Assembly: GCA_963772515.1 (NCBI GenBank)
Contig: CAVYXC010000002.1
Span: 682,001-746,000 of the forward strand
Origin: JAFAHD01 sp963772515
GTDB taxonomy: Bacteria > Vulcanimicrobiota > Vulcanimicrobiia > Eremiobacterales > Eremiobacteraceae
Direction of reading: 5' to 3'
DNA length: 64,000 bases
The notes under the pieces were generated by a model. That model made no database searches and was not told where the DNA came from. It saw nothing but the letters and a program-made list of their open reading frames with translations. Positions within the stretch are counted from its first letter, which is position 1; each line of letters begins with the position of its first letter. Positions 54,762 through 63,643 of the stretch are shown piece by piece. The position numbers were made by a program, and so were the translations under genes.

Positions 54762-55862
54762 ATGGATATCAAGCCTTTCACCGATAAACCGATCAAATTT
54801 CTCGAGTATGACGGCACGCCAGCCGGCGACATCGCATCGCTCGATCTGACCAACGAGCAGCTGCTCGTCATGTACCGATGGATGGTCTTCGTGCGTACGG
54901 TCGACGATCGCGGCTACATCCTCGTGCGCCAGGGCCGCGCCGGCTTTTACGCTCAGGTTGCGGGCCAAGAGGCATCACAGGTCGGCAGCGCGTTGGTGCT
55001 CGGCAAGAACGACTGGATGTACGGCGACCATCGCTCCCAGGGAAGCCAGCTCGTCAAAGGGCTCAAGGCGTCGCAGTGGTTCGCACACGTGCTGGGCCGC
55101 ATGCTCGATCCGACGCAAGGCCGCATGATGCCGCACGGCAGCGGCAGCAAAGAGCTGCACATCGTGCCGCCGTCCTCGACCGTCGGCAACAAGATCACCG
55201 AAGCGGTCGGCACCGCGATGGCGCAGCGCTACAAGAAGACGAAGGATCTCACGATCACGTACTTCGGCGACGGCGCCACCAGCGAAGGCGACTTCCACGT
55301 CGGCTTGAATTTCGCGGCGGTCTACGGCTCGCCGGTGTTGTTCTTCTGTCAGAACAACCAATACGCGATCTCGGTGCGGCTCGAAGAACAGACCCACACC
55401 AAGACGATCGCCGAGAAGGCTCGCGCCTACGGCATGGACGGTTACTTCGTCGACGGCAACGACATCTTGGCGGTGTATGCGGTCACCAAGCTGTGCGCCG
55501 ACAAAGCGCGCGCCGGCAACGGACCCACCCTCATCGAAGCGTACACGTATCGCTATGGTCCGCATTCGTCGGCCGACGACGACACGCGCTACCGCCCGAA
55601 GGGCGAGCTTGAGATGTGGCGCACACAGCGCGATCCGATCACCCGCTTCCGCAATTTCTTGATCGGCAAGAAGCTGTGGGACGACGCGAAGGAGCAGAAG
55701 CTGCTCGAACAGGTCAAGGCCGAAGTCGCCGCCGCGTTCGCGGAAGCTGAAGCCAGCCCGGTACCCGAGCCGCTCACGGTGCTCGACTACGTCTACGAGA
55801 AACGTACTCCCCACCTCGACGCGGAACGGGCAGAGCTCGCCGCCGAGCTTGGCGTGTCGTAG
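54762..55862 (+). CDS. 2-oxo acid dehydrogenase E1 alpha (branched-chain type)
   Basis: About 366 residues. The thiamine-diphosphate motif starts with ITYFGDGATSEGDFHVGLNF (about residue 165-185) and ends in FFCQNNQYAIS. YGDHRSQGSQL and YGPHSSADDDTRYR are the usual phosphorylation-loop parts. Features favour branched-chain or acetoin/pyruvate E1 alpha. An upstream in-frame ATG at 54642 with AGAGGG would add 40 residues; I prefer MDIKPFTDKP. Confidence 0.9.
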   Translation: MDIKPFTDKPIKFLEYDGTPAGDIASLDLTNEQLLVMYRWMVFVRTVDDRGYILVRQGRAGFYAQVAGQEASQVGSALVLGKNDWMYGDHRSQGSQLVKGLKASQWFAHVLGRMLDPTQGRMMPHGSGSKELHIVPPSSTVGNKITEAVGTAMAQRYKKTKDLTITYFGDGATSEGDFHVGLNFAAVYGSPVLFFCQNNQYAISVRLEEQTHTKTIAEKARAYGMDGYFVDGNDILAVYAVTKLCADKARAGNGPTLIEAYTYRYGPHSSADDDTRYRPKGELEMWRTQRDPITRFRNFLIGKKLWDDAKEQKLLEQVKAEVAAAFAEAEASPVPEPLTVLDYVYEKRTPHLDAERAELAAELGVS

Positions 55863-55876
55863 GAGGCAGCGCGAAC

Positions 55877-56875
55877 ATGGCAACAGTCGAAGCACAAAAG
55901 AAACAGACCTATACGATGGTGCAGGCCATCCGCTCTGCGCTGATCGACGAGATGACGCGCGACGTGAACGTCGTGACCTTGGGCGAGGACATCGGCCCGC
56001 GCGGCGGCGTCTTCTTGGTGACCGAAGGTCTCATCGATATGTTCGGCAAGGAGCGCGTGATCGACACGCCGCTGGCCGAGCTTGGGATCATCGGAGCCGG
56101 CATCGGCATGGCGCTCTACGGTCTGCGCCCGATCGCCGAGATCCAATTCATCGACTTCCTGTATCCCGGCTTCGACATGCTCGTGTCCGAGGCGGCGAAG
56201 CTGCGTTACCGTTCGGCAGGCGAGTTCCAGGTGCCGATGGTCGTGCGCTCGCCGTACGGCGGCGGCGTCCGCGGCGGCAGCTACCATTCGCAATCCCCCG
56301 AGGCGTATTACGTGAGCACGCCGGGCATCAAGGTCGTGGTGCCGAGCAATCCGTACGACGCTAAGGGCCTGTTGATCTCATCCATCCGCGACAACGATCC
56401 GGTGCTCTTCATGGAGCCCAAGAAGATCTACCGCGCGGTCAAGAGCGAGCTTCCCGAGGGACCGTATGAAGTGCCGCTGGGCAAAGCGGCCATCGCGCGC
56501 GAGGGCAAGCACGTCACCGTGATCGCGTACGGCGCGATGGTTCCGGTCGCGCTCGAAGGCGCGGCCGCGATGGAAAAGGACGGCGTCGACGTCGAAGTGC
56601 TCGACCTGCGCACGCTGCAGCCCTACGACACCGAAGCCATCCTTGCATCGGTCGGCAAGACCGGGCACGTGGTGTTGATCCAAGAAGCGCCGCGGATCGG
56701 CGGCTACATGGGCGAGATCGCCGCCTTCTTGGCCGAGAACGCGATCGAGTATCTCGAGGGGCCCGTCGTGCGGGTGACCGGTTGGGATACGCCGTTCCCG
56801 TATGCGCTCGAGAAGGCGTATATGCCCAACGTGGAGCGGCTGTCGCGCGGCATCAAGAAGACGTTGAATTTCTAA
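55877..56875 (+). CDS. 2-oxo acid dehydrogenase E1 beta
   Basis: A 332-residue E1 beta: LGEDIGPRGGVFLVTEGL, DTPLAELGIIGAGIGMAL, RSPYGGGVRGGSYHSQSPE and the C-terminal transketolase domain (GYMGEIAAFLAENAIEYL). The alpha2-beta2 E1 decarboxylates the 2-oxo acid. It starts 14 bases after E1 alpha and E2 follows 9 bases after its stop. Confidence 0.94.
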   Translation: MATVEAQKKQTYTMVQAIRSALIDEMTRDVNVVTLGEDIGPRGGVFLVTEGLIDMFGKERVIDTPLAELGIIGAGIGMALYGLRPIAEIQFIDFLYPGFDMLVSEAAKLRYRSAGEFQVPMVVRSPYGGGVRGGSYHSQSPEAYYVSTPGIKVVVPSNPYDAKGLLISSIRDNDPVLFMEPKKIYRAVKSELPEGPYEVPLGKAAIAREGKHVTVIAYGAMVPVALEGAAAMEKDGVDVEVLDLRTLQPYDTEAILASVGKTGHVVLIQEAPRIGGYMGEIAAFLAENAIEYLEGPVVRVTGWDTPFPYALEKAYMPNVERLSRGIKKTLNF

Positions 56876-56884
56876 GAGAGTGAT

Positions 56885-58249
56885 ATGGAGCGGTCGAATT
56901 CATTCGACCGAAACGAGATGCCCGTAGAATACGAGATGCCCGAGCTGGCCGAGTCGGTCATCGAGGGCGAGATCGTCAAGTGGCTCGTCAAAGAAGGCGA
57001 CCACGTCAAGCAAGATCAGCCGCTGGTCGAAGTCATGACGGATAAGGTGACGGTCGAAGTGCCGTCGCCCTACGAAGGCGTGCTGCTCAAACAAGTCGCC
57101 GCCGAGGGCGAGGTCGTGCCGATCGGCAAGCCGATCGCCATCTTCGGCAAGGAAGGCGAGACACTGGCCGATCACGCGCCTGCGGCCGCGCCGAGCGCGC
57201 CGGCAGCCGCAGCGGGTAAACCGGCGGCAGCCGCGAGCAAACCCGAAGTCTCGAAAGCGCCACCCAAACCCGAAACGGCAAAAACTGCCAAGCCAGGCAA
57301 CGGCCAGGCCGGCGCCGTCGCACCGTCCGAAAGCGCGATTCCGGGGCCGTACGGCCGACCGCTCGCCGCACCCGCCGTGCGCAAATTCGCGCGCGAAAAG
57401 GGCATCGATCTCAACCGCGTGCGCGGTTCCGGCGATGGCGGCCGCATCACGCGAGACGACGTCGAGCGCGTCGCCTCTGGCTCCCCAACCCCTGGAGCGG
57501 TCGAGTTTACTCGACCGTCTGTGGCGAGGCCGATTCCCGGTCCCACCGGCGAGACCGAACGCATTCCGCTGCGCGGCTTGCGCCGGGTCATCGCCGATCA
57601 CATGGTGCACTCCAAACACACCGCCGCGCATACGCTACACGTCGACGAGGCGGATGTCACAGAGCTGGTTGCGATGCGCGCGCGAGCCAAGACCGCCGCC
57701 GCGGAGCGCGGCATCAAGCTCACCTATCTGCCGTTCTTCGTCAAAGCCGCGTGCGCGGCGCTCAAGCGCCATCCGTTCATGAATGCCTCGCTCGACGACG
57801 AGAAGCACGAGATCATCCTTAAGAAGGACTACAATATCGGCATCGCCGCCAACACCGATGCCGGGCTGGTCGTGCCCGTGATCCATCAAGCCGACCAGAA
57901 GAGCATCTTCGAGCTCGCGATGGAGATCGCCGAGCTGGCCGACAAGGCGCGCGCCGGCAAACTGTCGCACGACGAGATCAGCGGCGGCACGTTCACCATC
58001 ACCAACGTCGGCTCGGTCGGCGGATTGTTCACCTTCCCGGTCATCAACTGGCCGGAGGTCGGCATTCTGGGCACGCACTCGATCCAACCGCGCCCGGTCG
58101 TGCGCGACGGACAGATCGTCGTGCGCGAGATGACCTATCTCTCGATCTCGTTCGACCACCGCGTTGTCGACGGAGCTATCGCAGCGCAATTCGTCAAAGA
58201 CGTGGCTGCGGCGCTCTCTGCGCCCGACGTGCTGCTGATGGAAGGCTGA
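56885..58249 (+). CDS. 2-oxo acid dehydrogenase E2 (lipoyl acyltransferase)
   Basis: A 454-residue E2: lipoyl domain with Lys54 (VMTDKVTVEV), Pro/Ala linker, peripheral-subunit-binding domain (about 160-196, AVRKFAREKGIDLNRVRG), then the catalytic domain with ISFDHRVVDGA. A hairpin repeat supplies residues 2-9 (ERSNSFDR), and another supplies about 204-212 (AVEFTRPSV) between the PSBD and the catalytic domain. A second possible start (ATG at 56918) would omit the first repeat. Confidence 0.94.
   Translation: MERSNSFDRNEMPVEYEMPELAESVIEGEIVKWLVKEGDHVKQDQPLVEVMTDKVTVEVPSPYEGVLLKQVAAEGEVVPIGKPIAIFGKEGETLADHAPAAAPSAPAAAAGKPAAAASKPEVSKAPPKPETAKTAKPGNGQAGAVAPSESAIPGPYGRPLAAPAVRKFAREKGIDLNRVRGSGDGGRITRDDVERVASGSPTPGAVEFTRPSVARPIPGPTGETERIPLRGLRRVIADHMVHSKHTAAHTLHVDEADVTELVAMRARAKTAAAERGIKLTYLPFFVKAACAALKRHPFMNASLDDEKHEIILKKDYNIGIAANTDAGLVVPVIHQADQKSIFELAMEIAELADKARAGKLSHDEISGGTFTITNVGSVGGLFTFPVINWPEVGILGTHSIQPRPVVRDGQIVVREMTYLSISFDHRVVDGAIAAQFVKDVAAALSAPDVLLMEG
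56887..56910 (+). repeat. Dispersed hairpin repeat, copy 3 (within E2 start)
   Basis: Stem CGGTCGAAT with ATTCGACCG, loop TC, preceded by GGAG. The ATG at 56885 abuts the repeat and reads through it, so translation from this ATG adds ERSNSFDR. Identical over 24 bases to copy 1 in opposite orientation. Confidence 0.85.
57494..57519 (+). repeat. Dispersed hairpin repeat, copy 4 (within E2 linker)
   Basis: Stem CGGTCGAGT with ACTCGACCG, loop TT. Compared with other copies, one A-T pair is G-C: both sides changed and pairing is kept. It lies in frame inside the E2 gene. Confidence 0.85.
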
Positions 58250-58254
58250 CCGAC

Positions 58255-59685
58255 ATGCCCACGAAATACGACGCGATCGTCATCGGTGGCGGCCCGGGCG
58301 GCTACAGCGCCGCGATCAGGCTCGGACAATTGAAGAAGAGCGTCTTGTGCATCGAGCGCGAGCGCATCGGCGGGGTGTGCCTGAACTGGGGCTGTATGCC
58401 GAGCAAAGCGCTGCTGCACGTCGGCGAAGTCATCGCCTCCGCGCGCGAATTGGCCAATATGGGCATCGACTTCGGCGGTGCGCCGGCGATCAATCTTCCG
58501 AAGCTGAACCAGTGGAAGTCCAAGATGATCGATGACCTGGTGAACGGCATCGTCACGTTGTTCAAGGTCAACAAGGTCGAGTCGATGACCGGCGACGTCG
58601 AGTTCATGGACGCCAAGAGCGTGCGCGTCAAGAAACAGGACGGGCGCGCCGAGCAGATCTTCGCCGACAGCTTCATCATCGCGACCGGCTCAGAGCCGGT
58701 GTCGCTGCCCGATTTCGAGCGCGACAGCATCAAGATCCTCAATTCGGACGACGCGGTGACGCTGGCCGAGATCCCCAAGAGCATCCTGATCCTCGGCGCG
58801 GGTGTCATCGGGCTCGAGTTCGCCACGATCTACAAGCGCCTCGGCGCGGAGGTCACGGTGGTCGAACTCGCCGACCGGGCGCTTGCCGAAACCGACATCG
58901 AGATCTCCAACCTCCTCGTGCGCACGCTCAAACAGAAGCAGGGCATCGACATCCACCTGAAGACCAAAGCGGTGCGCGTCCAGGAGATCGGCAAGCGGGT
59001 GCGCGTGACGTTCGAAGGCGATATCGCAGAGCCGATGGATTTCGAGAAGATCCTCGTCGCCGTCGGACGGCGCCCGCGCACCGACAAACTGGCGCTCGAA
59101 CGTGTCGGCGTGGCATCCGAACGCGGTTTTATCCCGGTCAATGAGAAGCGTCAGACCAACGTGCCGCACATCTACGCGGTCGGCGACATCACCGGTGCGC
59201 CGCTGCTCGCGCACAAAGCCATGAAAGAGGGCGTCGTCGCGGCCGAGGTGATCGCCGGCCTGCCCAGCGCCTACGATCCGCTCGCGATGCCGAACTGCGT
59301 CTACACCGATCCGCAAGTGGCGACGGTCGGGATGTCCGAGGAACAAGCCAAAGCGGCGGGTTACGACATCGGCGTCGGAAAGTTCCGGCTCGCGGCGCTA
59401 GGTCGCGCCCGCACGATCGGGCTTTCGGACGGCATGGTGAAAGTCATCACGGATAAGAAGACGGATCTCGTGATCGGCGTGGGCATCTTCTCACCGATGG
59501 CCGAGGCCATGGTGGCCGAATGCACGCTCGCGATCGAGATGGGCGCGACCGCCGAGGACATCGGTCTCACCATCCATCCGCACCCGACCTTCTCAGAACC
59601 GATCATGGAGGCCGCCGAGGTGTTGCACGGGCGGGCGATCCACATCGCCAACACGCCGGTGACGCCCGTCCCCGCCAAGACGTGA
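58255..59685 (+). CDS. lpdA: Dihydrolipoyl dehydrogenase (E3)
   Basis: A 476-residue flavoprotein: FAD motif IGGGPGGYSAAIRL, redox-active disulfide in GGVCLNWGCMPSKAL (usual GGTCLNVGC), NAD motif ILILGAGVIGLEFA and the His-Glu pair in IHPHPTFSEPI. It reoxidises E2's dihydrolipoamide. LipB begins in the last bases of this gene. Confidence 0.96.
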   Translation: MPTKYDAIVIGGGPGGYSAAIRLGQLKKSVLCIERERIGGVCLNWGCMPSKALLHVGEVIASARELANMGIDFGGAPAINLPKLNQWKSKMIDDLVNGIVTLFKVNKVESMTGDVEFMDAKSVRVKKQDGRAEQIFADSFIIATGSEPVSLPDFERDSIKILNSDDAVTLAEIPKSILILGAGVIGLEFATIYKRLGAEVTVVELADRALAETDIEISNLLVRTLKQKQGIDIHLKTKAVRVQEIGKRVRVTFEGDIAEPMDFEKILVAVGRRPRTDKLALERVGVASERGFIPVNEKRQTNVPHIYAVGDITGAPLLAHKAMKEGVVAAEVIAGLPSAYDPLAMPNCVYTDPQVATVGMSEEQAKAAGYDIGVGKFRLAALGRARTIGLSDGMVKVITDKKTDLVIGVGIFSPMAEAMVAECTLAIEMGATAEDIGLTIHPHPTFSEPIMEAAEVLHGRAIHIANTPVTPVPAKT

Positions 59686-60368
59686 TCGAAGCGGTCTTCG
59701 AAGATCTCGGACGCATCGGCTACAAGGACGCCTGGGATCTTCAATTGCGTGTGCACGCCGAGCGCGTCGCAGACGCGCGGCCCGACACGCTGCTGTTCTG
59801 CGAGCACGATCCCGTGCTGACGATGGGCAAGTCGGGCAAAGGCCAAAACTTGCTCGTCTCGCCTGAAGAGCTGCATCGTCGCGGGGTCGAGTACTATGCG
59901 ATCGAACGCGGCGGCGATCTGACGTACCATGGGCCCGGCCAGCTCGTCGCCTACCCGATCTTCAAATTGCCGCGTCTGCGCGAAGTGCAGAACTTCGTGC
60001 GCAAGATGGAGCGAGCCATCAACCAAGCGCTGGCCACGTTCGGGATCGCCGCACAGCAGCGCGCGGACCACGCGGGCGCATTCGTGCACGGCGCGAAGAT
60101 CGCATCGATCGGTGCCGCGGTGCGTGCCGGCGTCACCTATCACGGCCTCGCGCTGGACGTATGCACCGATCTTGCATACTTCCAATTGATCAACCCGTGC
60201 GGCATGCCTGGTGTCGCGGTGACGTCGATCGCGCGCGAGCTGGGCCGGGAGGTCAGCGTGCAAGAGGCGAAAGCTCCCCTTCGCGACGCCATGATAGATG
60301 TATACGGACTCGATGTCCGCCCAGGGCCAGAATGGAGCGGTCGAATTTATTCTACCGGTGCTCGATGA
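59682..60368 (+). CDS. lipB: Octanoyltransferase LipB
   Basis: A 228-residue enzyme that moves octanoate from ACP to lipoyl domains. RGGDLTYHGPGQLVAYPI, Lys139 (GAKIASIGAAVR) and catalytic Cys173 (INPCGMPGVAVTS) are present. GTG at 59682 overlaps the lpdA stop. The last 11 residues come from a hairpin repeat copy and look added. Confidence 0.94.
   Translation: MIEAVFEDLGRIGYKDAWDLQLRVHAERVADARPDTLLFCEHDPVLTMGKSGKGQNLLVSPEELHRRGVEYYAIERGGDLTYHGPGQLVAYPIFKLPRLREVQNFVRKMERAINQALATFGIAAQQRADHAGAFVHGAKIASIGAAVRAGVTYHGLALDVCTDLAYFQLINPCGMPGVAVTSIARELGREVSVQEAKAPLRDAMIDVYGLDVRPGPEWSGRIYSTGAR
60334..60363 (+). repeat. Dispersed hairpin repeat, copy 5 (lipB end/lipA start)
   Basis: GGAG then CGGTCGAATTTATTCTACCG; one G in the right arm is T, so one stem pair is lost, and GTGCTC follows. 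It forms the last codons of lipB and, in another frame, a possible extension MERSNLFYRCS of LipA. Confidence 0.8.
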
Positions 60369-61225
60369 TCGCGCGCAAACCCGAGTGGCTCAAAGTCAAG
60401 TTGCCGGCCGGGGACAACTACGTCAAGCTGCGCGGCATCGTGAAAGACCGCGGGCTGCACACCGTGTGCCAGGAAGCGATGTGTCCGAACATCGCCGAGT
60501 GCTGGGGCGTGGGTACGGCGACCTTTATGATCCTCGGCGATACCTGCACGCGCGGCTGCCGCTTCTGCAACGTCAAGACGGGCAAGCCATACGAACTTGA
60601 TCCGCTCGAGGCGATCAAGCTTGCCAAGTCCATCGAAGACTTACATCTGAACTACGCGGTGATAACCTGTGTCGATCGCGACGATCTGCCGGACGGCGGC
60701 GCGCAGCAGATGGCAGATGCGATTCGAGCGATTCGCCATCGCACGCCGCATGTCAAGGTCGAGGTGCTGACGTCGGATTATCGCGGGGACGAGGCGGCGC
60801 TCAAGAAGGTGATCGACGCCGATCCCGACGTCTTCGCGCACAACATCGAGACGACGCGCGCGCTGACGCCGCACGTGCGCGACCGCCGTTGCGGCTACGA
60901 CCAGTCGCTGCAAGTGCTATTAAATGCTAAAAACATGCGGCGCGGTAAGTTCACCAAGTCAGGCATCATGTTGGGGCTGGGCGAGACCGACGAAGACGTG
61001 CTGCAAGCGGCGCGCGACCTGCGCGCGGTGGGCGTCGACATCTTAACCCTAGGACAATATTTGCAACCGACCAAGCGTCACCTCAACGTGGTGAGCTTCG
61101 TCACGCCCGACAAGTTCCGCTGGTTCGCGGAACAGATCAAGCCGATGGGCTATCATCAGGTCGTGTCGGGGCCGCTCGTGCGATCGTCCTATCACGCCGA
61201 ACAGGCATTCGCCACGCAGCTCTAG
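60365..61225 (+). CDS. lipA: Lipoyl synthase
   Basis: A 286-residue radical SAM enzyme that inserts two sulfurs into octanoyl groups. The auxiliary cluster cysteines are 35, 40 and 46 (CQEAMCPNIAECW) and the radical SAM ones 61, 65 and 68 (CTRGCRFC). ATG overlaps the lipB stop; an ATG at 60332 inside the repeat would add 11 residues in frame. Confidence 0.96.
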   Translation: MIARKPEWLKVKLPAGDNYVKLRGIVKDRGLHTVCQEAMCPNIAECWGVGTATFMILGDTCTRGCRFCNVKTGKPYELDPLEAIKLAKSIEDLHLNYAVITCVDRDDLPDGGAQQMADAIRAIRHRTPHVKVEVLTSDYRGDEAALKKVIDADPDVFAHNIETTRALTPHVRDRRCGYDQSLQVLLNAKNMRRGKFTKSGIMLGLGETDEDVLQAARDLRAVGVDILTLGQYLQPTKRHLNVVSFVTPDKFRWFAEQIKPMGYHQVVSGPLVRSSYHAEQAFATQL

Positions 61226-61245
61226 GATACAATAGCACACACCCC

Positions 61246-61305
61246 GAGTGCAGGGCCTGTTGGGGCCGCCCGGCACGCTCCCCAATGACACTTGAAGGAG
61301 ACTGT
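61246..61305 (+). promoter_or_regulatory. Conserved 5' leader, copy A
   Basis: This leader shares GAGTGCAG, TTGGGG and the final GACACTTGAAGGAGACTG with the leader of the next paralogue (62356-62418). TTGGGG (61260-61265) can pair with CCCCAA (61280-61285) just upstream of the ribosome site. A TACAAT at 61228-61233 could be its -10 box. Common ancestry alone could explain the likeness. Confidence 0.5.
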
Positions 61306-62214
61306 ATGGTTCAGTTCCGCAAAGTATTTCTCGCGCTTGCTATCGCGGCGCTGCCCGTGATCGCCGGTTGCAGTTCATCGTCGACAACTCCGGCGCCCAC
61401 GCCGACGCCGTTTCCCATGACGCGGCTCTACACGTCGAACGACGGTGGATCCGGCATGGTCCAGATCTTCGCTCCGCCGTTCTCCGCGGCGTCGGTTCCC
61501 GCCGTCGCATTCAAGGACGGCACGTCGACCGATGTTGACGATGTCGCGTTCGATTCGACCGGCCGTCTCTACGTCGGCGACTGGACGAACGGTACAATCG
61601 ATGTCTTCACGCCTCCGTTCTCGAACGCCAGCACGTCTTCGTTCTCCGTAGCGACGACTGTCACGGGACCAGAAGGCGTCGACTTGGACACGTTGGGTAA
61701 CCTCTATGTCGCCAACGCCCATGTACCATCGGTGACGATCTACGATGCGCCTCTCAGTGGAACGAGCACCGCAGCCGTCACCATCGCGACAGGGCTCTCG
61801 CATCCTGTTGGCCTGAAGATCTCAGGCGGAAACATGTATCTCGCCGATAACGGTAACAACTGGGTCGGAATCTACAATCCGCCGTTTGCTACCGCGAGCG
61901 TGCCTACGATCAAGGTGCCAGTCACGGGGGCGTGGGGAATCTCCATTGATTCGGCTGGCAACCTGTGGGTTTCCGAGCCCGTCGCGGGTACGACCGAGAA
62001 GTTCACGCCGCCATTCACCAATACGAGCACTCCAGCGCTGATGATAACGACCGGCGCGGGCTCATCATACCCCGCGCTTGACGCATCTGGAAACCTCTAC
62101 GTCTCTGTCCCCAGCGCGGGCATCGCGGTGTTCATGGCGCCACTGTCGGCGGCAAGCACAGCGGCGTTTACCATACCAGCTCCCAATCCGAACGGAATCC
62201 GCTTCGGGCCGTAA
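61306..62214 (+). CDS. Beta-propeller (NHL-like) lipoprotein, tandem copy A
   Basis: A 302-residue lipoprotein with Cys22 in lipobox VIAGC and a Ser/Pro linker. Blades have GNLYVA, GNLWVS and the spacers FAPPFSAAS, FTPPFSNAS and FTPPFTNTS. Related to the gene at 19.5 kb and its two neighbours. AAGGAG is 6 bases before the ATG; the in-frame upstream ATG at 61285 is rejected because the signal begins here. Confidence 0.87.
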   Translation: MVQFRKVFLALAIAALPVIAGCSSSSTTPAPTPTPFPMTRLYTSNDGGSGMVQIFAPPFSAASVPAVAFKDGTSTDVDDVAFDSTGRLYVGDWTNGTIDVFTPPFSNASTSSFSVATTVTGPEGVDLDTLGNLYVANAHVPSVTIYDAPLSGTSTAAVTIATGLSHPVGLKISGGNMYLADNGNNWVGIYNPPFATASVPTIKVPVTGAWGISIDSAGNLWVSEPVAGTTEKFTPPFTNTSTPALMITTGAGSSYPALDASGNLYVSVPSAGIAVFMAPLSAASTAAFTIPAPNPNGIRFGP

Positions 62215-62249
62215 ACGGTCGGCTGAGACAACCAAACCGCCAGATCGAC

Positions 62250-62278
62250 AAGACGGACCGTCACCGGTCCGTCTTTTC
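62250..62278 (+). terminator. Rho-independent terminator, copy A
   Basis: AAGACGGACC pairs with GGTCCGTCTT over a 6-base loop, followed by TTTT. A near copy ends the next gene at 63540. Confidence 0.85.
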
Positions 62279-62355
62279 GTTACCTTAGACCTAGCGCACG
62301 CGACAAACCGCCAGGCTTTTACCGCTTACCTAGGGGATATAACCCTATACACCAT

Positions 62356-62418
62356 GAGTGCAGCGCTTCTTGGGGCTACCTCCCCGCACCCACTCCAAAG
62401 ACACTTGAAGGAGACTGA
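62356..62418 (+). promoter_or_regulatory. Conserved 5' leader, copy B
   Basis: Related to 61246-61305: GAGTGCAG, TTGGGG and GACACTTGAAGGAGACTG. TTGGGG can pair with a later CTCCAA with one G-U pair, so the stem survives although sequence between changed. Confidence 0.5.
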
Positions 62419-63504
62419 ATGATTCCAGTTCGCAGAGTCCTTTTGGGACTCGCCGTCGCGATGCTACCGCTGTTTGCAGGCTGTAGCTCGTCGTCGACGA
62501 CAACTAATCCGACCCCACCTCCCGCGGCGAGCTTCGTCTACTACGCATCCGGCGACGGCTCTACCGGGGCGCTTGGCAGTCCGCAGTTAGGCATCGCCGC
62601 ATATCCGATCACTGCGACGTCGACGGTATTGACGACGCTAGATGCCACAGCCGGCAATGGCTTCGTCTACACCGAGAACCTCGCGTTTCAGGGCGGGAAC
62701 TTGTACGTCGTCAACGAGAGCACGCCAAACACCGTCATCGTGTTCACGCCTCCGCTCACGGCGACGAGCAATCCCATTGCGATCCTGACGCTCCCCGCAG
62801 CTATCCAGGGCGCGTTCGGCATCGCCTTCGACTCCGCGGGCAACATGTGGATCAGCGATATCTTCAACGACACCATCTCCAAGTTCACCTGTCCGTGCAC
62901 GACGACGGCGACGCTCGTGGCGGCCGTCACGATGGTGTCTCCTCCCGATCCCAACGGCATCGCGTTCGATAGCACCGGCAATCTTTGGGTCGCTCTCTTT
63001 GAGCCCACCCTCAGTATCGGCGAATACGTTCTCCCGGCTGGCGGCTTTGTCAACACAACCACGGTCACGGTATTCCTCGATGGCCTCGCGGACGCAGGCT
63101 CGGTCGCCTTCGATCATAGCGGTAATCTGTACGCTGGCGGAGACCCGCCAAGCGGCATCGCGGTGAAACGATATCTGCGCCTGCGCATGCCGCTTCGTAA
63201 GGCAGCCGCGATTCACCCCAACGTCGTCGAAGGGGACGGGATCGGTTTCTGGCCGGTAGCGAATCTGGTCAATAACGGCCTGCCGACCATCGTGAACAGC
63301 ACCGGGTTGGCGGTGGGCTTCACCACATACCAGCTCGCGATTGACCCGGCGGGCAACCTCTACGACGCAGACTGCGGCAACACTGCGCACCTCTACGTCT
63401 ACCCGACGGGGACCAGCGCGTGGAGCACGTCACTTGCGCCGGTCGTCTATACCGACGTCAGCATCACAACCAACGATTGCGTTTCAGGAGTCGCGATACA
63501 CTAG
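62419..63504 (+). CDS. Beta-propeller (NHL-like) lipoprotein, tandem copy B
   Basis: A 361-residue lipoprotein, Cys22 in lipobox LFAGC. Blades contain AFDSAGNMWISD, AFDSTGNLWVAL, AFDHSGNLYAGG and AIDPAGNLYDAD with the spacer FTPPLTATS. It is longer than copy A and has a less regular segment (YLRLRMPLRKAAA, about 251-263). CPC in the middle is unusual. AAGGAG precedes the ATG. Confidence 0.87.
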   Translation: MIPVRRVLLGLAVAMLPLFAGCSSSSTTTNPTPPPAASFVYYASGDGSTGALGSPQLGIAAYPITATSTVLTTLDATAGNGFVYTENLAFQGGNLYVVNESTPNTVIVFTPPLTATSNPIAILTLPAAIQGAFGIAFDSAGNMWISDIFNDTISKFTCPCTTTATLVAAVTMVSPPDPNGIAFDSTGNLWVALFEPTLSIGEYVLPAGGFVNTTTVTVFLDGLADAGSVAFDHSGNLYAGGDPPSGIAVKRYLRLRMPLRKAAAIHPNVVEGDGIGFWPVANLVNNGLPTIVNSTGLAVGFTTYQLAIDPAGNLYDADCGNTAHLYVYPTGTSAWSTSLAPVVYTDVSITTNDCVSGVAIH

Positions 63505-63539
63505 CGCCTGGGTACCACCTCACAGCACTAACACGTGGC

Positions 63540-63565
63540 AAGACGGCCCCTCACCGGTCCGTCTT
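63540..63565 (+). terminator. Rho-independent terminator, copy B
   Basis: AAGACGG pairs with CCGTCTT, with an inner mismatch; very like 62250-62278. The T run is shorter (TTCCCTT). Confidence 0.65.
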
Positions 63566-63643
63566 CCCTTATAAGGTGTCTTACGGCTCTCGCCGATAAC
63601 CTGATAAAGCAAGGACGCCATCATAGCTTCTTGGGAGGGCGAC

